Assembly (NCBI GenBank): GCA_016783665.1
Contig: JADHWC010000017.1
Span: 1 to 35,359 of the forward strand
Direction of reading: 5' to 3'
Length of the DNA stretch: 35,359 nt
From: Fidelibacterota bacterium
GTDB taxonomy: Bacteria > Fidelibacterota > UBA2242
Position numbers and translations under genes: made by a program. A model generated the notes under the pieces. The model saw only the letters and a list, made by a program, of their open reading frames with translations. It ran no database searches and was not told the origin of the DNA. Each line of letters starts with the position of its first letter. The first letter of the stretch is position 1. This document shows positions 1-9,324 of the stretch, in pieces.

Positions 1-1
1 T

Positions 2-649
2 GCTATAGGACAATCACTGAACACATCGATTGAAATTTACGAAGAAGAATACAAAACCCCCGAATACGTCGAGAAAGAAGCCGCCATCAATAAAGCCATT
101 ACCAGCAACCAGGAGTACAATTCCCTGATTGCTCAGAAAACCTCTGCTTTTCTACAGTATAAAATCGCCCGGGGCGACCGTTTCCCGACCCTCAGTTCCA
201 CTTTCTCATACTATCGTGGCGGACCCGAGCTATCACGTACATACGAAGAATTCGATAAATGGTGGAACACCGACCTGACCTTTAATCTCAGCTTTCCCCT
301 GTTTGACGGCTTTCGACGGAAAACAAACATTCAACAAAAACTTTTGAATTTCAACATTTATGAAGACCGCATCGAACAAAAGAAAATAGAGCTTGCGAGC
401 CGAGTAGAAAATCTGATCCTGACCCTGGACACTTATCGGGAAATGATTGAGATTAACGAATTGAATATTCTATCGGCAAAAGAGGATCTGCGCCTGGCGC
501 AGGAAATGTATCGTCTCAAATCGGCAACTCTTCTCGAAGTTCTGGACGCCCAGGTGACCTTAACCCGCGCTCAGGGCAATTTAATCACCACTAAATACGA
601 TGCAAAGATCGCCGAAACACAACTGGCGCTGGTCATGGGAACACTTTAA
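2..649 (+). CDS. TolC-family outer membrane efflux protein (C-terminal part)
   Basis: The frame is open from the first bases of the window to the TAA at 647-649, giving 215 residues; the N-terminus lies outside. The visible part has the second TolC/OEP repeat pattern: a long helical stretch (EAAINKAITSNQEYNSLIAQK), a short strand region (GDRFPTLSSTFSY, then LTFNLSFPLFDGFRRK, the usual beta-hairpin phrase with FPLFDG), and a closing coiled coil with the typical LRLAQEMYRLKSATLLEVLDAQVTLTRAQGN pattern. TolC proteins form the outer-membrane exit duct of tripartite exporters. It lies 17 bases upstream of a MacA-type adaptor and is probably in the same operon. An ATG at 344 is internal to the domain and is not the true start. 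Confidence 0.9.
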   Translation, partial: AIGQSLNTSIEIYEEEYKTPEYVEKEAAINKAITSNQEYNSLIAQKTSAFLQYKIARGDRFPTLSSTFSYYRGGPELSRTYEEFDKWWNTDLTFNLSFPLFDGFRRKTNIQQKLLNFNIYEDRIEQKKIELASRVENLILTLDTYREMIEINELNILSAKEDLRLAQEMYRLKSATLLEVLDAQVTLTRAQGNLITTKYDAKIAETQLALVMGTL

Positions 650-666
650 TAGAAACCGGAATGTAA

Positions 667-1971
667 ATGAAGAAAAAAAACAAACGTAAACTCATAATTC
701 TGATCGTCCTGACGGTTGTAATCGGGGTGGTCATCATCGCAAATCAAAAGAAAAGTAAGGTTAAACCAATTGCCGTTCAAACCGCCAAGGTTAAACGGGA
801 AAAAATCGTTCAGACCGTTAACGCTTCGGGATCATTAACCCCTAAAACTCAAGTCAAGATCAGCGCCAATGTCGCTGCCCGCATTATGAATATCACCGTA
901 GAACTGGGCGATACCGTAAAGCAAGGCGAACTGTTAGTGGAATTGGATAAAACCCAGTATGAAGCCGCTCACGAACGTGCCATGTCTGTGGTTCAATCCG
1001 GTAAAGCCAATAAAAAGAAAGTATCCAGCGAACTGAAGCGCATGCGGGAACTCTACAAAAACAATCTCACATCCGAAGCTGACCTTGAAGCCGCAATAGC
1101 TCAAACTGAAATTGCCGAAAGCCAGGTTGTTCAGGCAAAAGCTGCTTTGAAACAGGCGACAGATGATCTGAACAAAACCCGGATCCAGGCTCCCATTAGC
1201 GGCGTTGTTACCAGTATTAATAAAGAGGTCGGTGAAATCGCTCTCGGATCTGTTTTTCAGGAAGACGTCATTCTGGTTATTTCCGACATGTCCAGGATGG
1301 AGGTCAAAGCAGAAGTGGATGAAACCGATGTGGTTAACGTCAGTATTGGCGATACGACCCTGATCGAGATCGACGCTATTCCCGATACCACTTACAAAGG
1401 CATCGTGTCGGAGATTGCTCACAGCGCCACTACCCGCGGACTGGGAACTCAGGAACAGGTTACTAATTTTGAGATCGAGGTTTCTGTTATCGGACAGGAT
1501 GCTCGTTTCCGTCCCGGTATGTCGGCAACCGTGGATATCATTACCGATATCAGAGACAGTGCGATTGTCGTGCCCATCCAATCTCTGACGGTGCGACAAC
1601 CTGTTCAGGCAGACTCTGCCGACGAGTCCTCCGCGACAGAAATGCCACAAGAAACTGTTAATGCTTTTAATTCGAAATCAAAAACATTGGATGTGGTCTT
1701 TGTCGTCAATGTCGCAGAGAATGAACAGCCTCGAACTAGCTCTAAATCTCTATCTTTTAAAGGACCATTTAAGAAGAAGACCTACCCTACCGCAAAGCAG
1801 CGTACTGTCGAGATAGGTATCAGCAGCGATACCCAGTTCGAGATCATCAGCGGTCTCGATGTGGACGAAGAGATTGTTACTGGAAGTTATAAAGCCATTA
1901 GTAAAGAACTAAAACATAATAGTTCATTAAAAATAACCAATAGTCCTAAAGAGAAAGGGGAAAAGAAATGA
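667..1971 (+). CDS. macA: MacA-like periplasmic adaptor (HlyD/RND adaptor family)
   Basis: The protein has 434 residues. An N-terminal membrane anchor (about residues 8-26, LIILIVLTVVIGVVIIA) follows a very lysine-rich start. Next come the first lipoyl half (about 60-92, ending DTVKQGELLVELD), an alpha-helical hairpin (about 95-170, with the RMRELYKNNLTSEADLEAA phrase), and the second lipoyl half (RIQAPISGVVTSINKEVGE). The beta-barrel part follows (EVDETDVVNVSIGD, then FRPGMSATVDI) and a membrane-proximal domain. Such adaptors bridge an inner-membrane ABC permease to TolC. An insert of about 65 residues rich in Ser, Glu and Lys (about 318-380) interrupts the last domain. The stop overlaps the next gene's start (ATGA at 1968-1971), so translation is probably coupled. 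The MacA name rests on family likeness and on the ABC neighbours; the substrate is unknown. Confidence 0.88.
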   Translation: MKKKNKRKLIILIVLTVVIGVVIIANQKKSKVKPIAVQTAKVKREKIVQTVNASGSLTPKTQVKISANVAARIMNITVELGDTVKQGELLVELDKTQYEAAHERAMSVVQSGKANKKKVSSELKRMRELYKNNLTSEADLEAAIAQTEIAESQVVQAKAALKQATDDLNKTRIQAPISGVVTSINKEVGEIALGSVFQEDVILVISDMSRMEVKAEVDETDVVNVSIGDTTLIEIDAIPDTTYKGIVSEIAHSATTRGLGTQEQVTNFEIEVSVIGQDARFRPGMSATVDIITDIRDSAIVVPIQSLTVRQPVQADSADESSATEMPQETVNAFNSKSKTLDVVFVVNVAENEQPRTSSKSLSFKGPFKKKTYPTAKQRTVEIGISSDTQFEIISGLDVDEEIVTGSYKAISKELKHNSSLKITNSPKEKGEKK

Positions 1972-2879
1972 AACGTTTATTTGCAGTGATAATGGTTCTG
2001 CTGATCAGTGGGTTGATTGTCAATGCCCAGGAAAAATTTGATAAAGCAGAAAAAGAACTGGACGCCATCACCGATTCCGTCGTCATCGAAGAAGATACTG
2101 ACGAACAGATCATGGATAATGATAAAGAAAGCACAAAAATCGAAGTTGACAAGGATTGGGATGACTGGGATGAAGACTGGGATGAATGGCGCAAACATCG
2201 CAAAGAAGAATGGAAAAGCAGCAAAAAGCGCGGCTATTTCCGCGGCGGCGCCGGTGGCTGGGATTATTACATGTTGGAATTGAAGGTCGATGCCATTAAT
2301 AATAAGCTGGCGGAAATTGGTCTATCTTCTTTCGATGGGAATATATTTCTGTCTGGCGGCGGCGGCTGGGGCTATATCGGTCGCGGTATCCGCATCGGTG
2401 GAATCGGTGCTGGTGGCAAAGTAACGTCAAGAGGAACGCCTATTACAGGAGGCGACACGAAAGAGGTAACAATGCGCCTGGGGTTTGGCGGCGTTATCAT
2501 TGAAAAAGTATTTCATCCGTTTAACAAGAGTGAAATATATCTGGGCACAATGATCGGTGGAGGAACCGTGAACATTGATTTTTCTCAGTGGTCTGAAAAC
2601 ACTACCTGGAATCAACTGTGGAGCGGATATGACACCACTTATACGGATAATTTCAGAACTTATCAAAACAGTATCCAAACCAATTATTTTATGCTATTAC
2701 CTACAATAGGCATCCGGTACAACATTTTCCGCTGGGCGGCTATTGGTCTGAACGTTGGCTATTTATATACACATAAGAGTCAGGATGGTTGGAAAATGGA
2801 CGGGCGTAATGTCACAGGTATGCCGGAAATCGATTTATCAAATGTTATCTATCGCTTTAACATCTATTTTGGTGGTTGA
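1968..2879 (+). CDS. putative outer membrane protein with Trp/Asp-rich segment
   Basis: The 303-residue protein has a clear signal peptide (residues 1-20, ending VNA before Q21). A charged linker follows (about 22-63), then a striking stretch with W64, W67, W71, W74 and W82 set in Asp/Glu and then Lys/Arg. The remainder (about 89-303) is rich in Gly and aromatic residues with alternating strands ([22 protein letters not shown]) and ends YRFNIYFGG, which suggests a small outer-membrane beta-barrel. I do not recognise the family. Its start overlaps the macA stop and its own TGA (2877-2879) overlaps the ABC ATPase start, so it is embedded in the exporter operon rather than merely adjacent. A role at the outer membrane or in substrate handling is inference. 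Confidence 0.75.
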   Translation: MKRLFAVIMVLLISGLIVNAQEKFDKAEKELDAITDSVVIEEDTDEQIMDNDKESTKIEVDKDWDDWDEDWDEWRKHRKEEWKSSKKRGYFRGGAGGWDYYMLELKVDAINNKLAEIGLSSFDGNIFLSGGGGWGYIGRGIRIGGIGAGGKVTSRGTPITGGDTKEVTMRLGFGGVIIEKVFHPFNKSEIYLGTMIGGGTVNIDFSQWSENTTWNQLWSGYDTTYTDNFRTYQNSIQTNYFMLLPTIGIRYNIFRWAAIGLNVGYLYTHKSQDGWKMDGRNVTGMPEIDLSNVIYRFNIYFGG

Positions 2880-3571
2880 TGCAAACACTAATTAATCTCA
2901 AAGATATTGTTAAAACATATCAGATCGGAACTGTTGAGGTTCAGGCCCTGCGGGGTGTGGACATCCTGATCCATTCAAATGAATATATCTCAATCATGGG
3001 ACCTTCCGGTTCGGGTAAATCCACACTTATGAACATCATCGGCTGTCTCGATACACCCACCTCCGGTATCTATGAATTAGAAGGCGAACTGGTTCACACA
3101 ATGGATGATAACAAACTGGCGGAAGTCCGCAATCGCAAGGTCGGCTTCGTGTTCCAGACCTTCAACCTTCTGCCCCGCGCCACGGCGCTTCACAATGTGG
3201 AGTTACCTCTGATCTATAGTGGAATCAGCGCCGCCAAACGTAAAGTCATTGCAGAAGACGCCATAGAAAAAGTAGGTCTGACGGATCGCATGCACCATCG
3301 ACCCAGCGAACTTTCCGGCGGTCAGCGTCAGCGAGTCGCCATAGCCCGGGCGCTGGTCAACAATCCTTCGCTGATCCTGGCTGATGAGCCTACCGGAAAC
3401 CTCGATTCCACAACAGGTAAAGAAATCATGGCAATTTTCGATGATCTGCACAACGCGGGAAACACCATTATCCTGATCACTCATGAAAAGATAGTGGCGG
3501 ATCATGCCGACCGGATTGTCCACATTCTGGATGGTCATATCGCGGAAGATATACAGGTGAAAAACAATTGA
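2879..3571 (+). CDS. ABC transporter ATP-binding protein (MacB/LolD type)
   Basis: This is a 230-residue nucleotide-binding subunit, starting from the ATG at 2879; a TTG one codon upstream is also possible. All ABC motifs are intact: Walker [10 protein letters not shown] at 41-49, Q-loop in [10 protein letters not shown], signature LSGGQRQR, Walker [10 protein letters not shown] with the D-loop NLDS, and the switch His in LITHE. The length and the phrase GCLDTPTSG are typical of the LolD/MacB class that powers mechanotransmission-type permeases. It hydrolyses ATP on the cytoplasmic face for the two permeases encoded directly downstream. The start overlaps the previous stop and its TGA overlaps the TTG start of the next gene. 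Confidence 0.93.
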   Translation: MQTLINLKDIVKTYQIGTVEVQALRGVDILIHSNEYISIMGPSGSGKSTLMNIIGCLDTPTSGIYELEGELVHTMDDNKLAEVRNRKVGFVFQTFNLLPRATALHNVELPLIYSGISAAKRKVIAEDAIEKVGLTDRMHHRPSELSGGQRQRVAIARALVNNPSLILADEPTGNLDSTTGKEIMAIFDDLHNAGNTIILITHEKIVADHADRIVHILDGHIAEDIQVKNN

Positions 3572-4797
3572 TCTCTTTTATAATCAGCCTTCGTGAAAAT
3601 ATTCTGATCGCCCTGCGCGCATTGGCTCAGAACAAAATGCGTGCAATATTAACGACTCTTGGCATTGTCATCGGCGTTCTTACGGTGGTTTCCGTCGCCT
3701 CGATCATCTCCGGATTAAATACAGGATTCGCCAGCCAGATATCCGCTCTCGGCAGCAATACTCTTTACGTCCACAAGTATCCCTGGATCATTCAGGACGA
3801 CTTTTTTAAATATCGCAACCGCCCGGACATCACCATGAAAGACGCCGAATATCTTAAGGAACACTCAAGACTCGCCGAGGCAATCTCCGCAGCATCGGGA
3901 ACTTTTCGGGATATTAAATATCGTAACAATTCCCTGACCGGCATCGGCGTATCCGGCGTCACAATGGAAACCGAGATCATCGAAGGATTCAGCATCGCTG
4001 ATGGGCGCTACTTCACCCAGATTGAGATCGATCACAATAAAGCAAGCGTCGTCATTGGCAATGAGATCAAAGAAAAATTATTTAATCATAAAAATCCTCT
4101 GGGTGAACGCATCAAAGTCGGTGATTTCTCGTACACTGTCATCGGAGTAATGGAAAAACGGGGCAGCCTACTGGGCCATAATCTCGACTCAGAGGTCTAC
4201 GTTCCACTGGGCACAATCTTCAAGAATTTCGGCTTTCACCGCAGTATCCGCATTCTGATCAAAGTCCCGTCACCCGAAATGATCGAGCAGGTCATAGATG
4301 AGATCCACTTCCTGATGCGGGTATCCCGGAAACTGAAACCCCAGGAAGAGGATAACTTTTCCATCAATCAGCAGGAAATGCTGACCAACATGTACAAACA
4401 GTTGACAAACGGACTGTACACCGCCGCTTTCGGCATCGGCGCCCTCTCCCTCATTGTCGGCGGGATCGGCATTATGAACATTATGTTGGTTTCGGTCGCA
4501 GAACGCCGTAAAGAAATCGGTATTCGCAAAGCCCTGGGCGCCAAACAGCGGGTTATTACGTTTCAGTTCATTATAGAATCCATCATCATCTGCAGCGTAG
4601 GCGGTATCATCGCTATTCTACTCAGTTTTCTGATGTCCCTGGTGATCGATAAAGTTACTCCTTTTCCATCCAATGTGCCGATCTGGTCGGTACTCATGGG
4701 GCTTGGATTTTCATCTTTGGTGGGACTATTCTTCGGCATCTACCCCGCCCGGCGCGCCGCCAAACTTGACCCTATTGAATGTTTGAGATACGAATAA
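3568..4797 (+). CDS. MacB-like ABC permease 1
   Basis: The 409-residue permease starts at TTG 3568, which overlaps the ATPase stop (TTGA). It has the MacB/FtsX layout: an N-terminal cytoplasmic helix, TM1 ([22 protein letters not shown], about 28-49), a large periplasmic core domain (about 55-275), then three C-terminal TM helices. The second TM starts in the conserved [35 protein letters not shown] block, which contains the coupling helix. It ends with the family signature [20 protein letters not shown]. Unlike E. coli MacB, the nucleotide-binding domain is not fused but encoded by the gene before. With the second permease it probably forms the membrane part of the exporter, driving substrate from the periplasm through MacA and TolC. 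Confidence 0.92.
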   Translation: MISFIISLRENILIALRALAQNKMRAILTTLGIVIGVLTVVSVASIISGLNTGFASQISALGSNTLYVHKYPWIIQDDFFKYRNRPDITMKDAEYLKEHSRLAEAISAASGTFRDIKYRNNSLTGIGVSGVTMETEIIEGFSIADGRYFTQIEIDHNKASVVIGNEIKEKLFNHKNPLGERIKVGDFSYTVIGVMEKRGSLLGHNLDSEVYVPLGTIFKNFGFHRSIRILIKVPSPEMIEQVIDEIHFLMRVSRKLKPQEEDNFSINQQEMLTNMYKQLTNGLYTAAFGIGALSLIVGGIGIMNIMLVSVAERRKEIGIRKALGAKQRVITFQFIIESIIICSVGGIIAILLSFLMSLVIDKVTPFPSNVPIWSVLMGLGFSSLVGLFFGIYPARRAAKLDPIECLRYE

Positions 4798-4806
4798 CAG
4801 GGAATT

Positions 4807-6027
4807 ATGAATTTCGACGAAGGATTAAAACTCGCCTGGCAAACCGCAATATCCAATAAATTACGGACTTTTCTGACAACCCTCGGCATCGTCATCGGCG
4901 TTATGTCCGTGATCGGCATGATGTCCATTATCAATGCCCTGGAACGGCACATGATCAATGCCCTCTCTGCTGTAGGCGGCGACATTTTCTGGGTGCAGAA
5001 ATACCCGGCAGTGCAAATGGGTCACCTACCCAGGGAAATCCGCATGCGTAAGGACCTGAAGTTCAAACACGCGGAAGCAATCCGTAAACGCGCAACTTAT
5101 ATCGAAGCCGTTTCCGGTGAGAGCGCTACGTACGGAAAACAGATCAAATACCGGGACGAAGCGACAAATCCCAATATTCTGGTTTACGGCGGCGATGAAC
5201 ACTGGGCGGAGGTCAACGGACGCTATATTTCCGAAGGTCGCTTCTTTACCAGTGAAGAGATCCACCGCAAGGAGTATGTCATTATCCTGGGAAACGATAT
5301 CGTGGAAAAGCTGTTTCCTTTTTCATATCCCATAGACGAATATATCAAGATCAACGGCATCCGCTTCAAAGTGATCGGGTTAATCGAACCCCAGGGCAAG
5401 CTGTTAGGCGGTAGTCGCGATAACCTGGTTACCATTCCTTATACCACCTTTACAAAAGCCTTCGGTCAAAAGCGTTCCATCGCAATTGCCGTGAAAGCCC
5501 GCAGAGGACAGATGGCGGAAGCCATGGATCAGATCACCGGCATTCTGCGCGTAGCCCGAAAGGTTCCTCCCGGTCAACCAAACGATTTTGAAGTAATTAC
5601 CCAGGATTCCATCATGGACACCCTGAAACAATTTACCGGCTTTATCTTTATCGCCGCGGTAGTGATATGCGGAATATCACTGCTTGTAGGCGGGATCGGC
5701 ATTATGAACATCATGCTGGTGGCGGTCACGGAACGAACAAGGGAGATCGGTATCCGTAAAGCTGTGGGCGCCAAGAAACGCCATATCCTGAACCAGTTTC
5801 TCACCGAATCAATCGGCATCTGTCTCTTCGGCGGATTGATCGGGGTGATACTCGGCGTCGTGATTGGAGTTCTTATCGCCGCCGCCCTGAAACTGCCGCC
5901 TACGATCCCTCTCTGGTCGGTCTTTCTGGGAGTCGGTTTTTCCCTGATGATCGGGCTTATATTCGGCGTCTACCCCGCCATGAAAGCCGCCCGGCTGAAT
6001 CCTATTGAAGCATTGCGCTACGAATAA
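4807..6027 (+). CDS. MacB-like ABC permease 2
   Basis: This 406-residue paralogue of the preceding permease lies 9 bases downstream. It has the same layout: TM1 ([24 protein letters not shown], about 22-45), a periplasmic core, then three TM helices beginning in [34 protein letters not shown] and ending FGVYPAMKAARLNPIEALRYE. The two copies match closely in the TM ends and differ in the periplasmic domain, as expected for a duplicated pair that may form a heterodimer on one ATPase. The stop TAA is at 6025-6027. I see no hairpin terminator in the AT-rich 129 bases that follow. Confidence 0.92.
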   Translation: MNFDEGLKLAWQTAISNKLRTFLTTLGIVIGVMSVIGMMSIINALERHMINALSAVGGDIFWVQKYPAVQMGHLPREIRMRKDLKFKHAEAIRKRATYIEAVSGESATYGKQIKYRDEATNPNILVYGGDEHWAEVNGRYISEGRFFTSEEIHRKEYVIILGNDIVEKLFPFSYPIDEYIKINGIRFKVIGLIEPQGKLLGGSRDNLVTIPYTTFTKAFGQKRSIAIAVKARRGQMAEAMDQITGILRVARKVPPGQPNDFEVITQDSIMDTLKQFTGFIFIAAVVICGISLLVGGIGIMNIMLVAVTERTREIGIRKAVGAKKRHILNQFLTESIGICLFGGLIGVILGVVIGVLIAAALKLPPTIPLWSVFLGVGFSLMIGLIFGVYPAMKAARLNPIEALRYE

Positions 6028-6156
6028 ATACAATTGTTGTGCTTGCTCAATTATAAATAACATTATTTTTAATAAACTCTCTTGTATACGGGTTTAAATA
6101 GTACCTTTTTCTATTTTTTATTTTAAATTAGCAACAAGGAAATTAACGAGAGAAAA

Positions 6157-6783
6157 ATGGTAATTGAAGATTATATTCCAAAAGATATTAGAGATCTTTA
6201 TGAAGTACACGATTTTAAACATGCTGCAGCAATTCTGAAAAATGAGTTTTACGGGGAATTTGTTGAAATATGTGGTGCGCTACGTAGATTCAGATTTTCT
6301 GAAAAAGATGTAAAAGTACCCGGTGGTAACGAAAGCCCAATTCCTAAAATATTTTCTGAAATTTTACGACCAAATTGGCAGGAAAAGAAACTTCATGCAA
6401 AATTGGTTGTGCAGGATGAAGATAGTGATATTGAAGTAAATCTTGATTCACATAAAGTCGATTATATAAAAGGACGAGTTGCTTTTGATCTGGAATGGAA
6501 TAGCAAAGACCAAACATTTGATAGAGATTTATATGCATTTCGTGCATTTTTTGAATATAACAAGATCAGTTTAGGGGTTCTTGTTACAAGGAGTAACGAG
6601 TTGGATCCCTGGTTTAATTCTTTAGGTTCATATATTGATGTAAATGGAAAAGAAAGACAGTACAAGGCAAAATATGGCGCAAGTACAACTCATATGGGAA
6701 AACTTTTACCTCGTTTAGAAGCAGGAAGAAACGGAGGCTGTCCCATTCTTGTTTTTGGAATAACTACAAAATTATTAAAATAG
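6157..6783 (+). CDS. BglII/BstYI-family type II restriction endonuclease
   Basis: The 208-residue length is close to the family's. The core VDYIKGRVAFDLEWNSKDQTFDRDLYAFR (residues 101-129; read as D102, then E113-x-N115) resembles the PD-(D/E)XK active site of BglII/BstYI-like enzymes, where Asp and Glu-x-Gln bind metal. Here the third position is Asn and the Asp-to-Glu spacing is 11. The following strand (ISLGVLVTRSNEL) is also typical. The partner gene, 11 bases downstream, is an adenine methyltransferase, which supports a restriction-modification role: cutting unmethylated foreign DNA in the cytoplasm. Base composition is markedly more AT-rich than the transporter genes (hand count 18 of 60 G+C at 6181-6240 against 29 of 60 at 5221-5280), suggesting transfer. 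The recognition sequence cannot be read from the protein. Confidence 0.78.
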   Translation: MVIEDYIPKDIRDLYEVHDFKHAAAILKNEFYGEFVEICGALRRFRFSEKDVKVPGGNESPIPKIFSEILRPNWQEKKLHAKLVVQDEDSDIEVNLDSHKVDYIKGRVAFDLEWNSKDQTFDRDLYAFRAFFEYNKISLGVLVTRSNELDPWFNSLGSYIDVNGKERQYKAKYGASTTHMGKLLPRLEAGRNGGCPILVFGITTKLLK

Positions 6784-6794
6784 CGGTAATCATC

Positions 6795-7490
6795 ATGACA
6801 GAAGAATACAACCACATGATCGCAGAATCATTATTATCCTATGGATTCAATCAATTTGGTACAATATTAGCGGATCCCCCATGGCAATTTTCAAATAGAA
6901 CTGGTAAAATGGCACCAGAACATAAACGCTTAAAGCGATACGAAACAATGTATTTAAAGGAAATAATGGAACTTCCGGTTGCTCATTTAGCAAAGGATAA
7001 AAGTCATTTGTATCTATGGGTTCCAAATGCATTAATAAATGAGGGCTTGGAAGTTATGGAACGATGGGGCTTTACTTATAAAACAAATCTCATTTGGTTT
7101 AAAATTAGAAAAGATGGCGGTCCTGACGGTAGAGGAGTTGGATTTTATTTTCGAAATGTAACTGAGGTAATTTTATTTGGAACCCGGGGGAAATTACGGA
7201 CATTGGCGCCCGGTCGAAGCCAGGTAAATATTATTCAATCTAGAAAACGAGAACATTCAAGAAAACCTGATGAATTATACGATATAATTGAAAAGTGTAG
7301 TTCCGGCCCATTTATAGAATTATTTGCCCGCGGTACCCGGAAAGGCTGGACTGCCTGGGGAAATCAATCTGAAGATTACAAGCCGGATTGGCCTACTTAT
7401 AATTACAATTCTTCCAAAACTCCTGTTAAATCAACAAAACAATTAGCATTTTTAGAAGACCGGGAAAAGTATAACGTGCAAATGAAGTAA
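6795..7490 (+). CDS. MT-A70-family DNA adenine-N6 methyltransferase
   Basis: The protein has 231 residues. The catalytic DPPW motif is at 27-30 within GTILADPPWQFSN. The AdoMet-binding block FIELFARGTRKGWTAWGNQ lies near the C-terminus, with the motif order of the permuted MT-A70 family. The family transfers methyl groups from S-adenosylmethionine to adenine N6; in bacteria such genes often partner restriction enzymes. It follows the BglII-like nuclease by 11 bases and is probably co-transcribed, protecting host DNA from it. A phage-type orphan methyltransferase is less likely given the pairing. Its composition is as AT-rich as the nuclease gene. Confidence 0.88.
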   Translation: MTEEYNHMIAESLLSYGFNQFGTILADPPWQFSNRTGKMAPEHKRLKRYETMYLKEIMELPVAHLAKDKSHLYLWVPNALINEGLEVMERWGFTYKTNLIWFKIRKDGGPDGRGVGFYFRNVTEVILFGTRGKLRTLAPGRSQVNIIQSRKREHSRKPDELYDIIEKCSSGPFIELFARGTRKGWTAWGNQSEDYKPDWPTYNYNSSKTPVKSTKQLAFLEDREKYNVQMK

Positions 7491-7593
7491 ATGGTAAAGT
7501 ATGATATTTAATACACGACATAGATTGTATCAGTTTTCTGTATCTGTATCCCACTAATTATAATACTGAAGCAAAAAAAATAGAAAACCCGCT

Positions 7594-7601
7594 CCCCCCC
7601 C
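7594..7601. repeat. C8 homopolymer tract
   Basis: Eight consecutive C residues (G8 on the other strand) lie in the 125-base spacer between the convergent methyltransferase and radical SAM genes. It is outside both reading frames, 15 bases beyond the radical SAM stop. It is the longest G/C homopolymer I noticed in the window. Confidence 0.7.
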
Positions 7602-7615
7602 TGGTAAAACAATTA

Positions 7616-9253
7616 CTACAATAACGATAGATTAAAACGTGGGAAAAATTCTATTATAAAAATTCCCAGCAACATACTATCACATCGTTCCTTCACCAGC
7701 GGATATCGGTTTCCCTTTTTCTTCCCGGTGCCATAGAGTTTGCCGCTTGTTTTCAGCAGTTCCAGCAAAGCGAAGCCCAGGGTGATTTGACTCTGTTTGC
7801 CGTTCAGTCCGGACGGGATGACTATGGAATTCTTTTCAATGTTATATTCCGCCGGTTGATAGCCATAATCTCCGGCGGCTTTCAGGAAGTTGATGATCCG
7901 GCAAATACGAAAAAGTGTCATGGCGGATTCCCGGCTGTAATCCGGTCGGGTATAAGGAAAAAAACTGGAGCGGTAGCAGAGTTCCGAATCCGGTATCTGT
8001 CCCTTTGCAGCTAATTCATCAAAGATTGGTGTGCCGGGAACCAGGTAAAACAGCGAAGGTCCGATCAGGCATGGAAACGACGCAAGGAAGAGGATCGATT
8101 GGAAGTTGTCTTCTACGGTATCGCCGGGTAATCCAATAATCAGGTAGGCGGTTACGGTCAAGCCTGTCTGCTGTGCCGTCTGAACAACTTTGGTGAACGC
8201 AGCGGTATCAAAAGGACGACTAAGAGCCTGTTGTTTTTTTCGGTCAGGTGTAACCAGCGAAAGGTTAATTGAAGAAAAACCGGCGCGCTTCATCTTTTCC
8301 AGAACTTCCGCATCGAGGTTAGTGACGGTAATACCGTTCATCGCCTGGAGAGATAGATCATAATCGGAAAATCGTTCGATGATTCCATCCAGGAAATGAT
8401 GCAGCCAGCGCTTATTGCCGCCAAAATGATCATCCTCGAAATCAAATGACCGGAAACCCGCCTTGATTTTATCTTCTATTTCCAATAGAACATTTTCCAC
8501 AGAGCGCAGACGATATTTTGTTCCGAAAGTCTGGTGAATGGAGCAGAACTTACAACGATGGGGACAACCCCGGCTTGCCATGATCATGGCGTGGCGTTTA
8601 CGGGAAAGAGTGTATCGCGGCGTGCCGGGAATATCATAATCAGCGAAAGGCAGTTCGTTGACATTGGTGATGATTTCAACCGGATTCTGCTTCATGCCGC
8701 CATCGGAACGCCAGACCAGGTTTGGCACTGCTGCTAAATTTGGTTTGGGCTTTTCCAGCTCACCTAAAAGTTGGGGAACAGCCAATTCGCCTTCGCCAGG
8801 AATAATAAAGTCGGCGCCGGCGTCGAAAAGCGAATCAGGATTAAAGTATGTCCCGGGACCGCCGATGATAATGGTAGCACGATGGTTTTTTTGCCGGATC
8901 AATGGAATGATTTCCAGCACCTCATGAATGTAAGTAGTGAAAAGCGCGGCAATCAAAAAAACATCGGTTTCAGCCGGAATAAGACCGGCGATATGATTGA
9001 TATTCGGGCCAAAACGAGAGTAGGATTTATAGAGTGAGAATGGAGATGCGTCGTCCGGTCGGTAATATTTTGCAACAGCATGAAATTCTCTTGGAAACGG
9101 TATCTTGCGGGGTTTTCCCTGACGCAGGTCGAGCAATTGCAGATCGTGGTTTTTCAGCATTGCGCCGATGTGAAGCAGCCCGAGCGGAATATTCCGGATG
9201 TTGGTGGCATAGAAATCTTCAATGGGCGGCTGGATCAAGCAAATGTTTGCCAT
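7616..9253 (-). CDS. B12-binding-domain radical SAM protein
   Basis: The chosen start (ATG at 9253) gives 545 residues and begins MANICLIQPP, the usual first strand of the cobalamin-binding Rossmann domain. A GTG at 9304 would add 17 residues. The N-terminal B12-like domain (about 1-170) contains TDVFLIAALFTTYIHEVLEII and TIIIGGPGTYFNPDSLF...GADFIIPGEGE. The radical SAM core follows, with the 4Fe-4S motif C230-x3-C234-x2-C237 (GCPHRCKFCS) and the downstream phrases FDFEDDHFGGN and GLPGDT. Known relatives (BchE-, HpnP-, TsrM-like and many unknowns) perform methylations or cyclisations; the substrate here is unknown. It stands alone, convergent with the methyltransferase and divergent from the ATPase operon, so context gives no pathway. 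Confidence 0.88.
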   Translation of the reverse strand: MANICLIQPPIEDFYATNIRNIPLGLLHIGAMLKNHDLQLLDLRQGKPRKIPFPREFHAVAKYYRPDDASPFSLYKSYSRFGPNINHIAGLIPAETDVFLIAALFTTYIHEVLEIIPLIRQKNHRATIIIGGPGTYFNPDSLFDAGADFIIPGEGELAVPQLLGELEKPKPNLAAVPNLVWRSDGGMKQNPVEIITNVNELPFADYDIPGTPRYTLSRKRHAMIMASRGCPHRCKFCSIHQTFGTKYRLRSVENVLLEIEDKIKAGFRSFDFEDDHFGGNKRWLHHFLDGIIERFSDYDLSLQAMNGITVTNLDAEVLEKMKRAGFSSINLSLVTPDRKKQQALSRPFDTAAFTKVVQTAQQTGLTVTAYLIIGLPGDTVEDNFQSILFLASFPCLIGPSLFYLVPGTPIFDELAAKGQIPDSELCYRSSFFPYTRPDYSRESAMTLFRICRIINFLKAAGDYGYQPAEYNIEKNSIVIPSGLNGKQSQITLGFALLELLKTSGKLYGTGKKKGNRYPLVKERCDSMLLGIFIIEFFPRFNLSLL

Positions 9254-9324
9254 GACCAAAGCTGTATCAGGAAAGATGATAAAGTCAAGACCGGGAAAAT
9301 CCACAGTCTATTCCGGCAGTTGTC

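Noticed and set aside
934-1650. 238-codon open frame on the minus strand opposite the MacA gene
   Set aside because: It is antisense to a clear MacA-family gene, shows no domain pattern or ribosome site and is a by-product of codon composition.
6028-6156. Promoter for the restriction-modification cassette
   Set aside because: The region is AT-rich with several partial hexamers but none has acceptable spacing; no call is made.
9254-9304. GTG start extending the radical SAM protein by 17 residues
   Set aside because: The B12-domain first strand begins at MANICLIQPP (ATG 9253). The extension is hydrophobic and without family support, but it cannot be fully excluded.
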